Source: Omphiscola glabra
Taxonomy: Eukaryota; Mollusca; Gastropoda; Lymnaeidae
Length of the DNA stretch: 64,000 nt
NCBI GenBank assembly: GCA_964017045.1
Contig: OZ024797.1
Coordinates: 17,019,863 to 17,083,862 of the forward strand
Direction of reading: 5' to 3'
A program made the translations under genes and the position numbers. Under the pieces are notes generated by a model. The model was given only the letters and a program-made list of their open reading frames with translations. It was not told the DNA's origin and made no database searches. Position 1 is the first letter of the stretch, and the number at the start of each line of letters is the position of its first letter. This document shows, one piece after another, positions 31,901-39,598 of the stretch.

Positions 31901-33929
31901 CTGACAGAATGTTATGTCGTACTGAAAGAGAAATGAAGATTCGATTATTGTATTGTCCCCCAAATGTTCATCTACCTCATTTCAATAAGGTCTGTGTTTG
32001 TCTACATTGCCCCTTATTGATGTCTATGTTAACTGTTTGCCCCGAGTCTAGAAAACAAATGCCTTTCTCCCTTCACCTTTTGTAACTGTAACCTTGTCAA
32101 TTACCCGCTAAGAGAAAACAACAGTTTCAGGAACCGGCCTCAACTCGCCCAATAAACATTGCACTTGTAGGACAATGGGGGGGGGGGGGGGATATGCTTA
32201 GTTTCGTGGCATTGTCTTCGACCCAGACAACATCCAATTTTTAAACCGCTCTGTCACTAAATATCTAAATATATGTCTCAAAGATAAGATACACTTTTAA
32301 TTGGAACTTTTGATCACGTAGCTACGTCAGCACCGGGGATTTAAAAAAAAAAGTGGTTGGGGGGGGGGGTCTAGGGGTGAATTATGGTTCGCGAAAGTTT
32401 ATTTTATATACACCAAATTGTGCCTGTATAATATTTCTGAAATTTTGGGGAGGATGCTGTAATGAAGTTGTAATAAATTTATTTATTTTTAAAGTCTTGA
32501 GATCATTGATCTGCGTCTTCTTCAACGTCGTGATTATGTTGTGAACGGTGGCAATGTAAGCAAGCGTGAAACAAAACAAAAACGAAAAGATTTTAAAAAC
32601 CAAATCTAAACTGAAGAGTCTATGTGCAAATCGATAATTTTTAAGAAAACGTTTAATCTGTGAGCATTGCTATTTCTTGGGATGATTTTTGTTTGAACAT
32701 AAAGACTTCAGTGTTTAAATGAAATCCAAATTTCATCATTATATAATTGCAAAACTCTCATGGTTTTAAATATGTATTTTTACCTTACAAGGCAGGCACA
32801 CAACGGCTCCAAAGAAGTTGCCGTTGGCCACCTCACCACACACTACACAATGTTGGCCCAGGTAAGCGGCATCTCCGAGATCGCCAGACCAGGTGGTCAG
32901 ATCTCGACCAATGTCCTCTCTCGGCGTGGCGTAGTTCACGGGATATCGAGATCCTTTACTATGTCCACCATCGTATAAAGTGGGTGACTGGCCTCCCCTG
33001 TCCCAGCTTACGTCAGACTGGTCAGTCGACTGCAGCCAAAGATCGGACTCCCGTTTCAACTTCGGCATTTCACAAGAAATCGTCACGTGGTCAATAACAT
33101 CATCGCCCGGGGCTACGTCACACCGAGTCGTCGCCGTGTTCAATGGTTCATCCAACTCGGGTGCTCGAAGTTCCCACTTGTAACGGACATCCGGACTTCC
33201 TTTCCAAGATGACCAAACACAGTCCACAGATTTCCAGCGCCTCAGTTGGACATGTTGTAGAGGTCGTAGAATCTCTTCACGGACAGAAGAAAAGCTTCTT
33301 CTTCTTTGGGTCGATTTTATGTCAACAAATGAATCGGCAGTATATTCGACGACACTTGACTGTTGTCGCGTTACAGTAAGTTTATCCTCCGTTTTAGCCA
33401 AGTAATTTGACTCCACATAATTTGTTGGTGTATCGACCGCGCGTTGTACAACATGACAACTGAGATCTTCGACTTTATAAGGCTCGCTTACATTCATCTC
33501 TAGTCTATGATTGGATAAATCCGAATTTCGATGACAACTGGTTGTTTGCCCAGGTTCGATCGCTACCTCAGATTTACATGTTAGGAAAGGTGTGAATTCT
33601 GTTACTGTCTCTGAAATCGGACAATTTACGTTTATCGGGGCCACTTCGTTCTTTATGGAGAGATATTCAGGGAGTGGACATGACGTCTGCCTTCCATTAC
33701 GGCTTATCCCCTTGCTTCCGTCATACTCACAATTTTCATTTTTCTGGTCACCGGAAGAGAACCAGTCACGAGAGACTCTCGCGTTTTCCGACGACCGTGC
33801 ACGCGCCGAACTGAGGGCGTCGACGGGTTCCGGGGTACCCACCCTCGACACGGTCAGCAGACGAACTTTCACGTGGACTTCCTCGTCACCGTGAAACGCA
33901 AATGAGGCTTTCTTAGGCATTCTGATCAT
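13700..33929 (-). CDS. Nuclear receptor with two DNA-binding domains (2DBD-NR), ten coding exons
   Basis: Joined on the - strand: 33929-32784, 29765-29621, 29353-29247, 28109-27968, 27504-25361, 18902-18726, 16636-16528, 15192-14929, 14386-14306 and 13953-13700, giving 1522 aa. All nine introns are GT-AG and all phases agree. Order: A/B region (1-357); DBD1 (361-431, P-box CLPCKS); a linker of about 22 residues; DBD2 (445-520, P-box CEGCKK); basic extension with GRPRK; low-complexity hinge to about 1228; ligand-binding domain (1229-1522). Two tandem DBDs before one LBD is the defining layout of the 2DBD receptors (NR7 in some schemes) of flatworms, molluscs and Daphnia. It should be a nuclear DNA-binding transcription factor; ligand and target sites are unknown. 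The size is large for a nuclear receptor because of exons 1 and 5. Confidence 0.9.
14306..14386 (-). CDS. 2DBD-NR exon 9: LBD helix 9
   Basis: 81 bases between TTTGTTCCAG and GAGCA|GTGAGT, entering and leaving in phase 1. It encodes [18 protein letters not shown] and KILGYYLS, helix 9 of the LBD. Confidence 0.85.
14929..15192 (-). CDS. 2DBD-NR exon 8: LBD core
   Basis: 264 bases between GTATGTGCCAG and [23 protein letters not shown] completes the LBD signature (usually DQxxLL; here DR). [17 protein letters not shown] matches helix 8, normally DRTEFALLKAIVLFSPD. This helix-8 motif is the clearest LBD evidence. Confidence 0.88.
15337..16087. mobile_element. MITE-like element in NR intron 7
   Basis: The ends CAGTGCCGTCTTAAGGG (from 15337) and TTAAGACGGCCCTG (to 16087) are imperfect terminal inverted repeats, with TAGGGGACCCC-like sequence just inside. 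The interior is AT-rich and then GC-rich near the right end (poly-C at 15950). No clear target duplication and no transposase were seen. Such CAGNGCCGTCTTAA ends are typical of short non-autonomous DNA transposons. Confidence 0.65.
16528..16636 (-). CDS. 2DBD-NR exon 7: LBD helix 3 region
   Basis: 109 bases between GTGCTTCAG and CCAG|GTAAGA. It encodes [18 protein letters not shown] and [10 protein letters not shown]. The last part aligns with the LBD signature that normally reads FAKRLPGF. Confidence 0.82.
16637..18725. other. NR intron 6
   Basis: Mostly AT-rich, with an odd GC-rich patch at 17095-17145. It contains the 17-bp array at 18170-18254. No coding exon was recognised. Confidence 0.6.
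18170..18254. repeat. 17-bp minisatellite, 5 copies
   Basis: GGTTGTCTGCCCGCAAC repeats head to tail with few changes. It lies in NR intron 6, about 470 bases from exon 6. Confidence 0.92.
18726..18902 (-). CDS. 2DBD-NR exon 6: N-terminal part of the LBD
   Basis: 59 codons, phase 0 at both ends, between CTCTGAAG and AAG|GTGAGA. It encodes [33 protein letters not shown] and [11 protein letters not shown]. The position and helical content fit LBD helices 1-2. It is read as the next exon because its phase matches the exon 5 donor; no other candidate was seen in the intervening 6.5 kb. Confidence 0.75.
19113..19244. repeat. 22-bp minisatellite, 6 copies
   Basis: Unit GTGCCAAACTACAGTTAGAT plus AT; the first and last copies are diverged. 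Located in NR intron 5. Confidence 0.92.
19630..19861. mobile_element. MITE with CAGACCTGTTTAC ends, copy A
   Basis: The 13-bp terminal inverted repeats CAGACCTGTTTAC and GTAAACAGGTCTG are perfect. A 6-bp direct repeat GTGTTG flanks the element on both sides. The interior contains about four copies of a 20-bp unit (TACGATTTTGGCGTACARTG). The same element occurs inverted at 60889-61046 with fewer internal copies. No coding sequence. The 6-bp duplication argues against hAT. Confidence 0.87.
20545..20672. repeat. Short purine-rich tandem repeat with TTCGAA cores
   Basis: About nine copies of a 15-bp unit GCAAAAGTTCGAAAG with length variants. Each has the palindrome TTCGAA. Located in NR intron 5. 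Confidence 0.88.
22009..22438. repeat. 43-bp minisatellite, 10 copies
   Basis: Unit GGGATGTCTGTGTGGACCAT, AAGGTTTAAACTTATTGCTA, TAA. Two variant endings (TTATTGCTATAA and TTAAAGCTATTA) are interspersed, showing shuffling between copies. Located in NR intron 5. Confidence 0.95.
22507..22681. mobile_element. hAT-type MITE with a perfect target duplication
   Basis: 175 bp, with ends CAGGGCCAGATTTAC and TTAAATCCGGCACTG (imperfect inverted repeats). The flanking 8-bp duplication GTCGCGAG at 22499-22506 and 22682-22689 is perfect. There is no coding capacity. A related right end (TAAATCCGGCGCTG) sits near 43740-43752. Confidence 0.9.
22764..23289. repeat. 26-bp minisatellite, about 20 copies
   Basis: Unit ACTATAAACCATCTCATTAA plus CTACTC, almost without variation, which indicates recent expansion or ongoing homogenisation. 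Located in NR intron 5. Confidence 0.97.
24378..25316. repeat. 36-bp minisatellite of splice-donor-like units, about 26 copies
   Basis: In gene orientation (-) the unit reads CTGAATGTAAGCCATGATCG, TGTCTTGGTTACATCT. It abuts the exon 5 donor, where the genuine sequence is CTGAAG|GTGAGCCATGTTC followed by TTGTCTTGGTTACA, so the real donor is the first, diverged unit. A second diverged unit (CTAAAGGTAAGCCAGG) lies between. Because the unit is a multiple of three and lacks stops, both strands are open for more than 300 codons, but this is not taken as coding. Confidence 0.96.
25361..27504 (-). CDS. 2DBD-NR exon 5: C-terminal extension and giant hinge
   Basis: 2144 bases, 714 codons plus a split first codon. 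The acceptor at 27505-27506 is fixed by phase and by the conserved junction [19 protein letters not shown]. The GRPRK in a basic context resembles an AT-hook core and extends the DBD. The rest is Ser/Pro/His/Gln rich and probably disordered. It contains three tandem 10-residue copies of [10 protein letters not shown] (26.7 kb) and NQQGP repeats (25.9 kb). The donor AAG|GTGAGC at 25360 is the seed of the adjacent 36-bp minisatellite. Confidence 0.88.
27505..27967. other. NR intron 4
   Basis: A 463-bp AT-rich intron with no repeats. The donor is GAAG|GTGAGT and the acceptor TATTCCAAG|CT. Confidence 0.75.
27968..28109 (-). CDS. 2DBD-NR exon 4: second zinc finger of DBD2
   Basis: 47 codons plus one base, from acceptor GAATCTCAG to donor [24 protein letters not shown] opens it, followed by the standard C-x5-C-x9-C-x2-C zinc finger (CKDEQSC, then [16 protein letters not shown]) and GMSRE. 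With exon 3 the P-box is CEGCKK. All eight zinc-binding Cys are present. Confidence 0.92.
28162..28339. mobile_element. hAT-type MITE in NR intron 3
   Basis: The left end CAGTGGTTCTCAACCTGTGG and right end GGTTGAGAAACGCAG are imperfect inverted repeats of the widespread CAGNGGTTCTCAACCT hAT-MITE type. The flanks AACTAAGA and ATCTAAGA are a near-perfect 8-bp duplication. The insertion sits in the first unit of the 28-bp array. The same family recurs at 57024-57188. Confidence 0.87.
28340..29195. repeat. 28-bp minisatellite, about 30 copies
   Basis: Unit TCTGACACAAGCTGATCTAA plus TGGAAGTA, with GAGACA, AAGACA and GACACA variants. It fills most of NR intron 3 and ends about 50 bases from exon 3. 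A diverged half unit lies left of the MITE at 28145-28161. Confidence 0.96.
29247..29353 (-). CDS. 2DBD-NR exon 3: linker and first zinc finger of DBD2
   Basis: 107 bases from acceptor CCTCCAG to donor AAG|GTAAAG, entering in phase 1 and leaving in phase 0. It encodes the short inter-DBD linker ([14 protein letters not shown]) and a canonical first zinc finger [18 protein letters not shown] with EGCK. Very short linkers are typical of 2DBD receptors. Confidence 0.92.
29354..29620. other. NR intron 2 with a decayed repeat
   Basis: A 267-bp intron. Bases 29374-29500 are a degenerate repeat of GTTACAGGYGATAGGATGTG with changes in almost every copy. The remainder is unique. Confidence 0.7.
29621..29765 (-). 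CDS. 2DBD-NR exon 2: second half of DBD1
   Basis: 48 codons plus one base between GTCGGCAG and the donor GGG|GTGAGT. It completes the P-box as CLPCK-SFF and holds [19 protein letters not shown] and GMSRR. The usual C-x5-C pair opening the second zinc finger is not in register: Gln occupies the expected first Cys site, while extra Cys residues lie 9 and 4 positions before the second Cys ([10 protein letters not shown]). Confidence 0.9.
29775..30025. repeat. GGATGGTAA-type 10-bp tandem repeat
   Basis: About 25 imperfect copies of GGATGGTAAG/GGATGGTAAC with drift to GGATTGTATG. It starts within 10 bases of the exon 2 acceptor side of intron 1, so it is close to the acceptor and branch region. 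Confidence 0.9.
30205..30815. repeat. 20-bp minisatellite, about 30 imperfect copies
   Basis: Unit GATGGTGTGTGATGGTAGAT with frequent substitutions and length changes; strongly GT/AG biased between strands. Located in NR intron 1. Confidence 0.92.
30910..31142. repeat. 17-18-bp minisatellite, about 13 copies
   Basis: Unit GACTTTTGGTGCCCCTT with GAG/GAC alternation. Located in NR intron 1. Confidence 0.93.
31351..31640. repeat. 29-bp minisatellite, about 10 copies
   Basis: Unit CCATGGATTGGGAACCAGGG plus GTCTAGTGC. The motif GGGAACCAG recalls hAT-MITE ends (GGGAACC), but no element was found. Located in NR intron 1. Confidence 0.93.
32784..33929 (-). CDS. 2DBD-NR exon 1: A/B region and first zinc finger of DBD1
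   Basis: 382 codons from ATG (ATACCATGATC) to the donor AAG|GTAAAA. Residues 1-357 are Ser/Thr/Arg rich without a recognised domain and are read as the A/B transactivation region. Residues 361-381 form the first zinc finger, [13 protein letters not shown]...CLPC, with the proper C-x2-C-x13-C-x2-C spacing. The exon ends right after CLPCK, the same place where exon 3 splits DBD2, which suggests that the two DBDs arose by duplication of a split domain. Confidence 0.9.
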
Positions 33930-33938
33930 GGTATAAGA

Positions 33939-34009
33939 TCAGTGGAGCAACTGCTTTACTTGGTTCATGTTGACCACGTTAACTGGGGCGACTTCTTTAC
34001 TTGGTTCAT
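33939..34009 (-). promoter_or_regulatory. Two overlapping upstream ORFs in the NR leader
   Basis: Reading the - strand, ATG at 34009 opens a 14-codon frame (MNQVKKSPQL...) whose TGA overlaps the next ATG at 33968. That ATG opens MNQVKQLLH and stops at 33939, ten bases before the main ATG at 33929. The two were produced by a local duplication (GTGGTCAACATGAACCAAGT appears twice). If this leader is transcribed, they would be expected to reduce initiation at the main start. A possible leader acceptor (ATATTTCCCCAG) lies at 34029. Confidence 0.55.
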
Positions 34010-34254
34010 GTTGACCACGTTGCTTTGTCTGGGGAAATATACAAATAAATAATTATTTAGAATGATTTTTTTAAAAATCTGTAATGTGTAAAGTGAACTA
34101 TTCATCCACCGGGTATTTATGTCAGTAAACAAAACATCTCTGTGGCTTTAAATGTCCATTAAAATTGACTCTTAAGTTATATATTCCTTATATTGTACAC
34201 CATAACAGACACCATGGCATAATAAACACCATTTGACAAGAAGACACAACACTA

Positions 34255-35435
34255 GGATAAGAGACACCATCATATGACAAGACAAGAGGCACCATCATAT
34301 GACAAGAGACACCATCATATTACAAGAGATACCATCATATGACAAGAGACACCATCCTATGACAAGAGACAACATCACATGACAAGAGACACCATCACAT
34401 GACAAGAGACACCATCACATGACAAAAGACACCATAATATGACAAGAGACACCATCATATGACAAGAGACACCATCATATGTCAAGAGACACCATCACAT
34501 GACAAGAGACACCACCATATGACAAGAAACACCATCACATGACAAGAGACACCATCATATGACGAGAGACACCATCAAATCACAAGAGACACCATCATAT
34601 GACGAGAGACACCATCATATGACAAGAGACACCATCACATGACAAGAGACACCATCACATGACAATAGACACCATCACATGACAAGAGACACCACCATAT
34701 GAAAAGAGACACCATCATAGGACAAGAGAAACCATCACATGACAAGTGACACCATCATATGACAAGAGACACCAACATATGACAAGAGACACCATCACAT
34801 GACGAGAGACACCATGAAATGACAAGAGACACTATCATATGACAAGAGACACCTTCACATGACAAGAGACACCACCATATGACAAGAGACACCATCATAT
34901 GACAAGAGAAACCATCACATGACAAGTGACACTATCATATGACAAGAGACACCATCATATGACAAGAGACACCATCACATGACGAGAGACACCATGAAAT
35001 GACAAGAGACACCATCATATGACAAGAGTCACCATCAAATGATAAGAGACACGATCATATGACGAGAGACACCATCATGTGACAAGAGACACCATCATAT
35101 GACAAGAGACACCATCATATGACAAGAGACAATATCATATGACAAGAGACACCATCATATGACAAGAAACACCATCATATGACAAGAGACACCATCATAT
35201 GACAAGAGACACCATCACATGACAAGAGACACCATCATATGACAAGAGACACCATCATATGACGAGAGACACCATCATATGACAAGAGACACCATCATAT
35301 GACAAGAGACACCATCATATGACAAGAGACACCATCATATGACTATAGTCACCATCAAATGATAAGAGACACCATCATATGACAAGAGACACCATCATAT
35401 GACAAGAGACACCAGCATATGACAAAAGACACTTT
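34255..35435. repeat. 20-bp minisatellite, about 58 copies, upstream of NR exon 1
   Basis: Unit ATGACAAGAGACACCATCAT. Copies differ at CATAT/CACAT, ACAAG/ACGAG and single sites, with several blocks of variants repeated in order. It lies 250 bases above the first coding exon, within the promoter or leader intron. Confidence 0.97.
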
Positions 35436-35959
35436 ATATTGAATTGGACGGACACAGACTCATCTTTCAAATTAAATTTATTATCGAGAAAAGTTAATTA
35501 AAAGAGATAGAAAAATTTAACGGGGAAATTAAAATACTTCATTAATTCATTTAAATTTGATTGACATCATGAATATTTCATTTAGAAATATAACCAAAAA
35601 TCACCGAAAACTATATACTATACTCACCTCACCTTTAATTAATCAAGCTGCAAATCTTTTCAAAAGAAATTAATAATTTAACTCGCCGCTTCCAAACAAG
35701 CTAACGACCAATTACTTGTTATTTCCAAGTTTGTGTATACCATTATTAAATATTTAAATGGTAACTCGTGCGCATTCGCCATCCAGGCGGTCTGTTCGAT
35801 GTCCGATGATATTGGGGTCATTGAGAATGTGAATTATTGAATATTATATGTTTATTGAGCAGCTGCGTTAAGGGATATTGAGCCTTTTATTTCCCATCTC
35901 TTTTCTTACATTACACTGTGAGTTCACTGTTTGCGCACCAGACATACAAAGCGTAAGAG
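35436..35959. other. AT-rich DNA
   Basis: Nothing recognised. The NR transcription start may lie in or beyond this stretch, but no promoter motif could be supported. Confidence 0.45.
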
Positions 35960-36134
35960 CAGCGGTTCCCAAACTTTTAAGTTTGGCGGACCTGTGGTTG
36001 CGTTGCACGAGGGATCGGCGGCAGATGTATTAATTATAAGTTTCTTTTCTATTTGACCATAAATATTCATGTCGTACGGACCGGCAGCATAAGTCTCGCG
36101 AACCGGCGGCGCCAGTCTGTGGACCACCGTTTTT
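35960..36134. mobile_element. hAT-type MITE
   Basis: The ends CAGCGGTTCCCAAACTTTT and AAAAACGG...ATGCTG (complement CAGCATTCCCAAAAACGG) form imperfect inverted repeats. The GC-rich interior has the GGACCGGCAGC and GAACCGGCGGC motifs typical of this MITE type. No clean target duplication was seen. Confidence 0.8.
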
Positions 36135-36533
36135 GGGAATGCTGGACTAGATGACTTATAGCCAGACTTTTCTCCACGATTTGCGCACCAGACAACAAAG
36201 CAATAGAGGACATTTAGCCAGAATTAAGTTTTTCAAAATGTCACTTTTTATGAACTTTTAAGAAAAGTATTTAAAACATAATTAAAAGTAGTATTTATGA
36301 GAAATAGATCGCTAATATGGATATTCAAAAGTATTTTCTAGCCTGATGGTATCCACGATAAAAACCCAGAAAACCATTCTATGGGTCGAATTGTATTCTT
36401 AAACCAGCTTTACCCTAAAATAACTCATCCATGGCTGCACCAATACGTGGCCAACCCATGTACTCTTCCACGTAGTTGAGAAAGTTTGTCAACCTAATAT
36501 TATACCAAAAATGTTTATTAGTCATGTCGCGGC

Positions 36534-37228
36534 ATCATTACAGTACCAACTATCCCCCAGGGAATGGCATCATTACAGTACCAACTATCCCCCAGGGAAT
36601 GGCATCATTACAGTACCAACTATCCCCCAGGGAATGGCATCATTACAGCACCAATTGTCCTGCAGGGAATGGCATCATTACAGTACCAAGTACCCCCAGG
36701 GAATGGCATCATTACAGAACCAACTATCCCCCAGGGAATGACATCATTACAATACCAAGTATTCCCCAGGGAATGGCATCATTACAGCACCAATTATTCC
36801 CCAGGGAATGGCATCATTACAGTACCAATTGTCCCGCAGGGAATGGCATCATTACAGTACCAAGTATTCCCCAGGGAATGGCATCATTACAGTACCAATT
36901 ATTCCCCAGGGAATGGCATCATTACAGTACCAATTGTCCCGCAGGGAATGGCATCATTACAGTACCAAGTATTCCCCAGGGAATGGCATCATTACAGTAC
37001 CAAGTATTCCCCAGGGAATGGCATCATTACAGCACCAATTATTCCCCAGGGAATGGCATCATTACAGTACCAATTGTCCCGCAGGGAATGGCATCATTAC
37101 AGTACCAAGTACCCCCCAGGGAATGGCATCATTACAGTACCAAGTACCCCCAGGGAATGGCATCATTACAGCACCAATTATTCCCCAGGGAATGGCATCA
37201 TTACAGCACCAACTATCCCCCAGGGAAT
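36534..37228. repeat. 36-bp minisatellite, about 19 copies
   Basis: Unit GGGAATGGCATCATTACAGT plus ACCAACTATCCCCCAG, with variant tails AAGTATTCCCCAG, AATTGTCCCGCAG and AATTATTCCCCAG repeating in groups. It is open in several frames because 36 is a multiple of three; not judged coding. Confidence 0.96.
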
Positions 37229-37330
37229 GGGGCAATCAGCATTGCGTCGTTGTAATGAATAGGATGCATAGAATATACATTTATAACGAGAACCTCTTGT
37301 CTAGAATCTTCTGGAGCAGGAGTTGGAAAA

Positions 37331-37520
37331 CAGTTTTTGTAAAGTGTCAGTTAAGCCCAGTGTTTCCCAACATTTTTTGTAAAGTGTCAGTTAAGCCCAG
37401 TGTTTCCCAACATTTTTTGTAAAGTGTCAGTTAAGCCCAGTGTTTCCCAACATTTTTTGTAAAGTGTCAGTTAAGCCCAGTGTTTCCCAACATTTTTTTG
37501 TAAAGTGTCAGTTAAGCCCA
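37331..37520. repeat. 40-bp tandem repeat containing a transposon end
   Basis: About 4.7 copies of a 40-bp unit that includes CAGTGTTTCCCAACATT, the left terminus of the adjacent hAT element, plus flanking GTAAAGTGTCAGTTAAGCC. The array therefore formed by amplifying the junction of element and flank. Confidence 0.9.
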
Positions 37521-39598
37521 GTGTTTTCCAACATTATTTGTGCCACGCCCCACCCAAGCCTTTCTAAAATTCTTATGCGCCCCCCATTGTATCATATACA
37601 TAATTTTTAATATTAAAAAATAGGGTTGATCACTGAAGAAACGTAAATTATAGGTTTTAGGAAGAAATAACTAGGAAACTGGTGAGGAAACATAGGGAGT
37701 AAATTTTCAAAACATTTAATGGAGAACTGAAATTCAAGTACGAAATAATTTTTTTAATTTAATCATTAGTAGTTATTTATTATTTAAATTTAGTGAGATG
37801 TGCTTGATGCTTGATGCAAAGAGATTTTATGTTAGGTTCCATTTTGGTTAGCTTCAGTCTCAAGTCCCCCGTTGTGTTATACCCAGCCGATGTCTCTCTC
37901 TCTCTCTCATTTTTTAATGGACTACGATTAGTCACTTCCTTGTTTTGTCACGTGATACGTACCAGCCATTAGTAGGCTTTCTGCTACACATAACAACACA
38001 TAACAACAGATAAACAGCTGATCAGCCATTGCCATCATCATTAATTCTAAAGCAAAATGTTTGTCTCCATCAGCGCTTCCCCAGTGTTTATTAAAATTTT
38101 ACTTTTCAAAATATTCTCGAATACACGCGTTTCTTTAAATGACATTCATTAAATGTGACAATAATTATAATTCAGATATGATTAAAGGAAGAAAGTTGTT
38201 TGAAGAAAAATTTGTGAGCGACTAGTGTGTTGCAGACAGCCTACCGGAAGTATTACTTGTTTTTACACGTATCACGTGACAAAACAATCGACTAATCGTA
38301 GTCCATTATTTTTGTGTGTGTGTGCAACAAATGATTTAGCGCATTAAATCCACATTCAGCTAATTATTTAATTTTCAGATGATGGATAAAATCAAGTATA
38401 GGGGTATCAGTCACTTCACCCTTTTGGATCCACTTAAACTTTTCAAAATTTTGTTATAAATATTTTTCTGACATAATTCAATAAAGGTAATGCATCCAAA
38501 TGTCTTTGCTTTTACATCGACAAGAGTTTTATTTGTTCTTTGAAGTTGGTTATTTAATATATTTAGTTTTTCAAAGATGTCGGCTAAATAACTCACAAAT
38601 GCTTTACCATCAACCTTTAACAGATACTTCATATCAGGTTTGTCGCTTTACAAAATCACTAAAGTGTCAAATAGTTCCATAAATATTTTCAAGCACTTCC
38701 CCTTCGAAAGCCATCTTACTTCAGTGTGCGGTAACAGTCTCACATAGTCTATACTTTGTTCTCACAAAATAGCTTTAAGAGATGTCCACATTTGGCATTA
38801 GCTTTAATAGCATTGATACACTTTATCACTGAATTTAGTAGTTCATTTAGAACAGGCAAAATGTTTTTAGCTACTAAGTTTTCCCTATGATTAACACAAT
38901 GCACAAGTAGCATATCTGGATTCTCATCTTTCATCAATTTTATTCGCCCATCATATCAGGAGCACCATTTGCAGCACAATTCATTGGTATATTATTGACA
39001 TCTAAATAATTTTTTAGATCATTATATATATCTTTGGCGGTAGTGGTGCTTTCTGATGATTTACAGAACACCCTTTCTTCAGCAAAATACCCTTTATCAA
39101 TATATCTTACGTAAGTTATCAATACAGCCTCACTGTCTCTCAAAGTTGATTCATCCATTTGCACTGAGAATTTTCTTGTTTTCAGTAATTTTCAGCTTTT
39201 AAACAATTAAGTTGTATTTCAATATCTTCACCCATTTTGTCTATTCTTCTGCTAACAGTATTGTTACTGAGTGGAATAGCTTTCACGTCTGTCATCTTTT
39301 TTCTAGAACCGTTTTAAGAAATGCTGATATTGATGGTTTGATGAAATTCTCTCCTATCGTATGGTTTTTGCTAGATTTAGCGAAGAGTAAAGTAATTAGC
39401 CTCAAGAGTACGTGCGATTGACAGTTGCAGTAGGAGCAGTAAATAGAGACTTTAATGTTGCTCTTTCTTCAAAATTCCAGTTTAATCCATAGTAGACGGT
39501 TGGTTTTCAAATTCTGGACAGCTCATTTTCCAAGTGCCCCCCGTAAACAATCAATTGCCCCCCTGTCGGGCGTGGACCCCACGCTGTGAACAGCGCTA
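37519..39598 (-). mobile_element. Degenerate hAT transposon (ZBED5/SCAND3-like)
   Basis: The left end CAGTGTTTTCCAACATT with TGCCACGCCCC and CGCCCCCC inside is mirrored on the right by GGGCGTGGACCCCACGC and GAACAGCGCT. The right boundary is approximate. The interior carries a broken transposase on the - strand. Another region at 37915-38310 contains inverted copies of GGACTACGATTAGTC/CACGTGATAC sequences, probably a further insertion. Confidence 0.75.
38411..39500 (-). pseudogene. hAT transposase relic, ZBED5/SCAND3 type
   Basis: Homologous segments in order on the - strand are: MPLSN-like VKAIPLSNNTVSRRIDKMGE (39.26 kb); MQMDESTLRDSEAVLITYVR with FAEERVFCKSSESTTTAKDI (39.1 kb); LLVHCVNHRENLVAKN (38.9 kb); and KAFVSYLADIFEKLNILN (38.6 kb). 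These match the DEST motif, the H.xNR.x motif and the later helical part of vertebrate ZBED5/SCAND3-like hAT transposases. Several frameshifts and stops separate the pieces, so it is a dead copy. Confidence 0.85.

Larger units (their letters stand above)
29766..32783. other. NR intron 1
   Basis: This 3.0-kb intron carries four tandem arrays (29775, 30205, 30910, 31351), a MITE-like left end at 30029 (CAGGGGTCGGGGAACTACC), and poly-G tracts near 32177 and 32360. Bases 31641-32783 are otherwise unremarkable. No coding exon was found. Confidence 0.6.

Noticed and set aside
36476..37422. Open frames of 200-260 codons on the + strand
   Set aside because: They are translations of the 36-bp array in several frames at once, with no start context, domain or exon structure.
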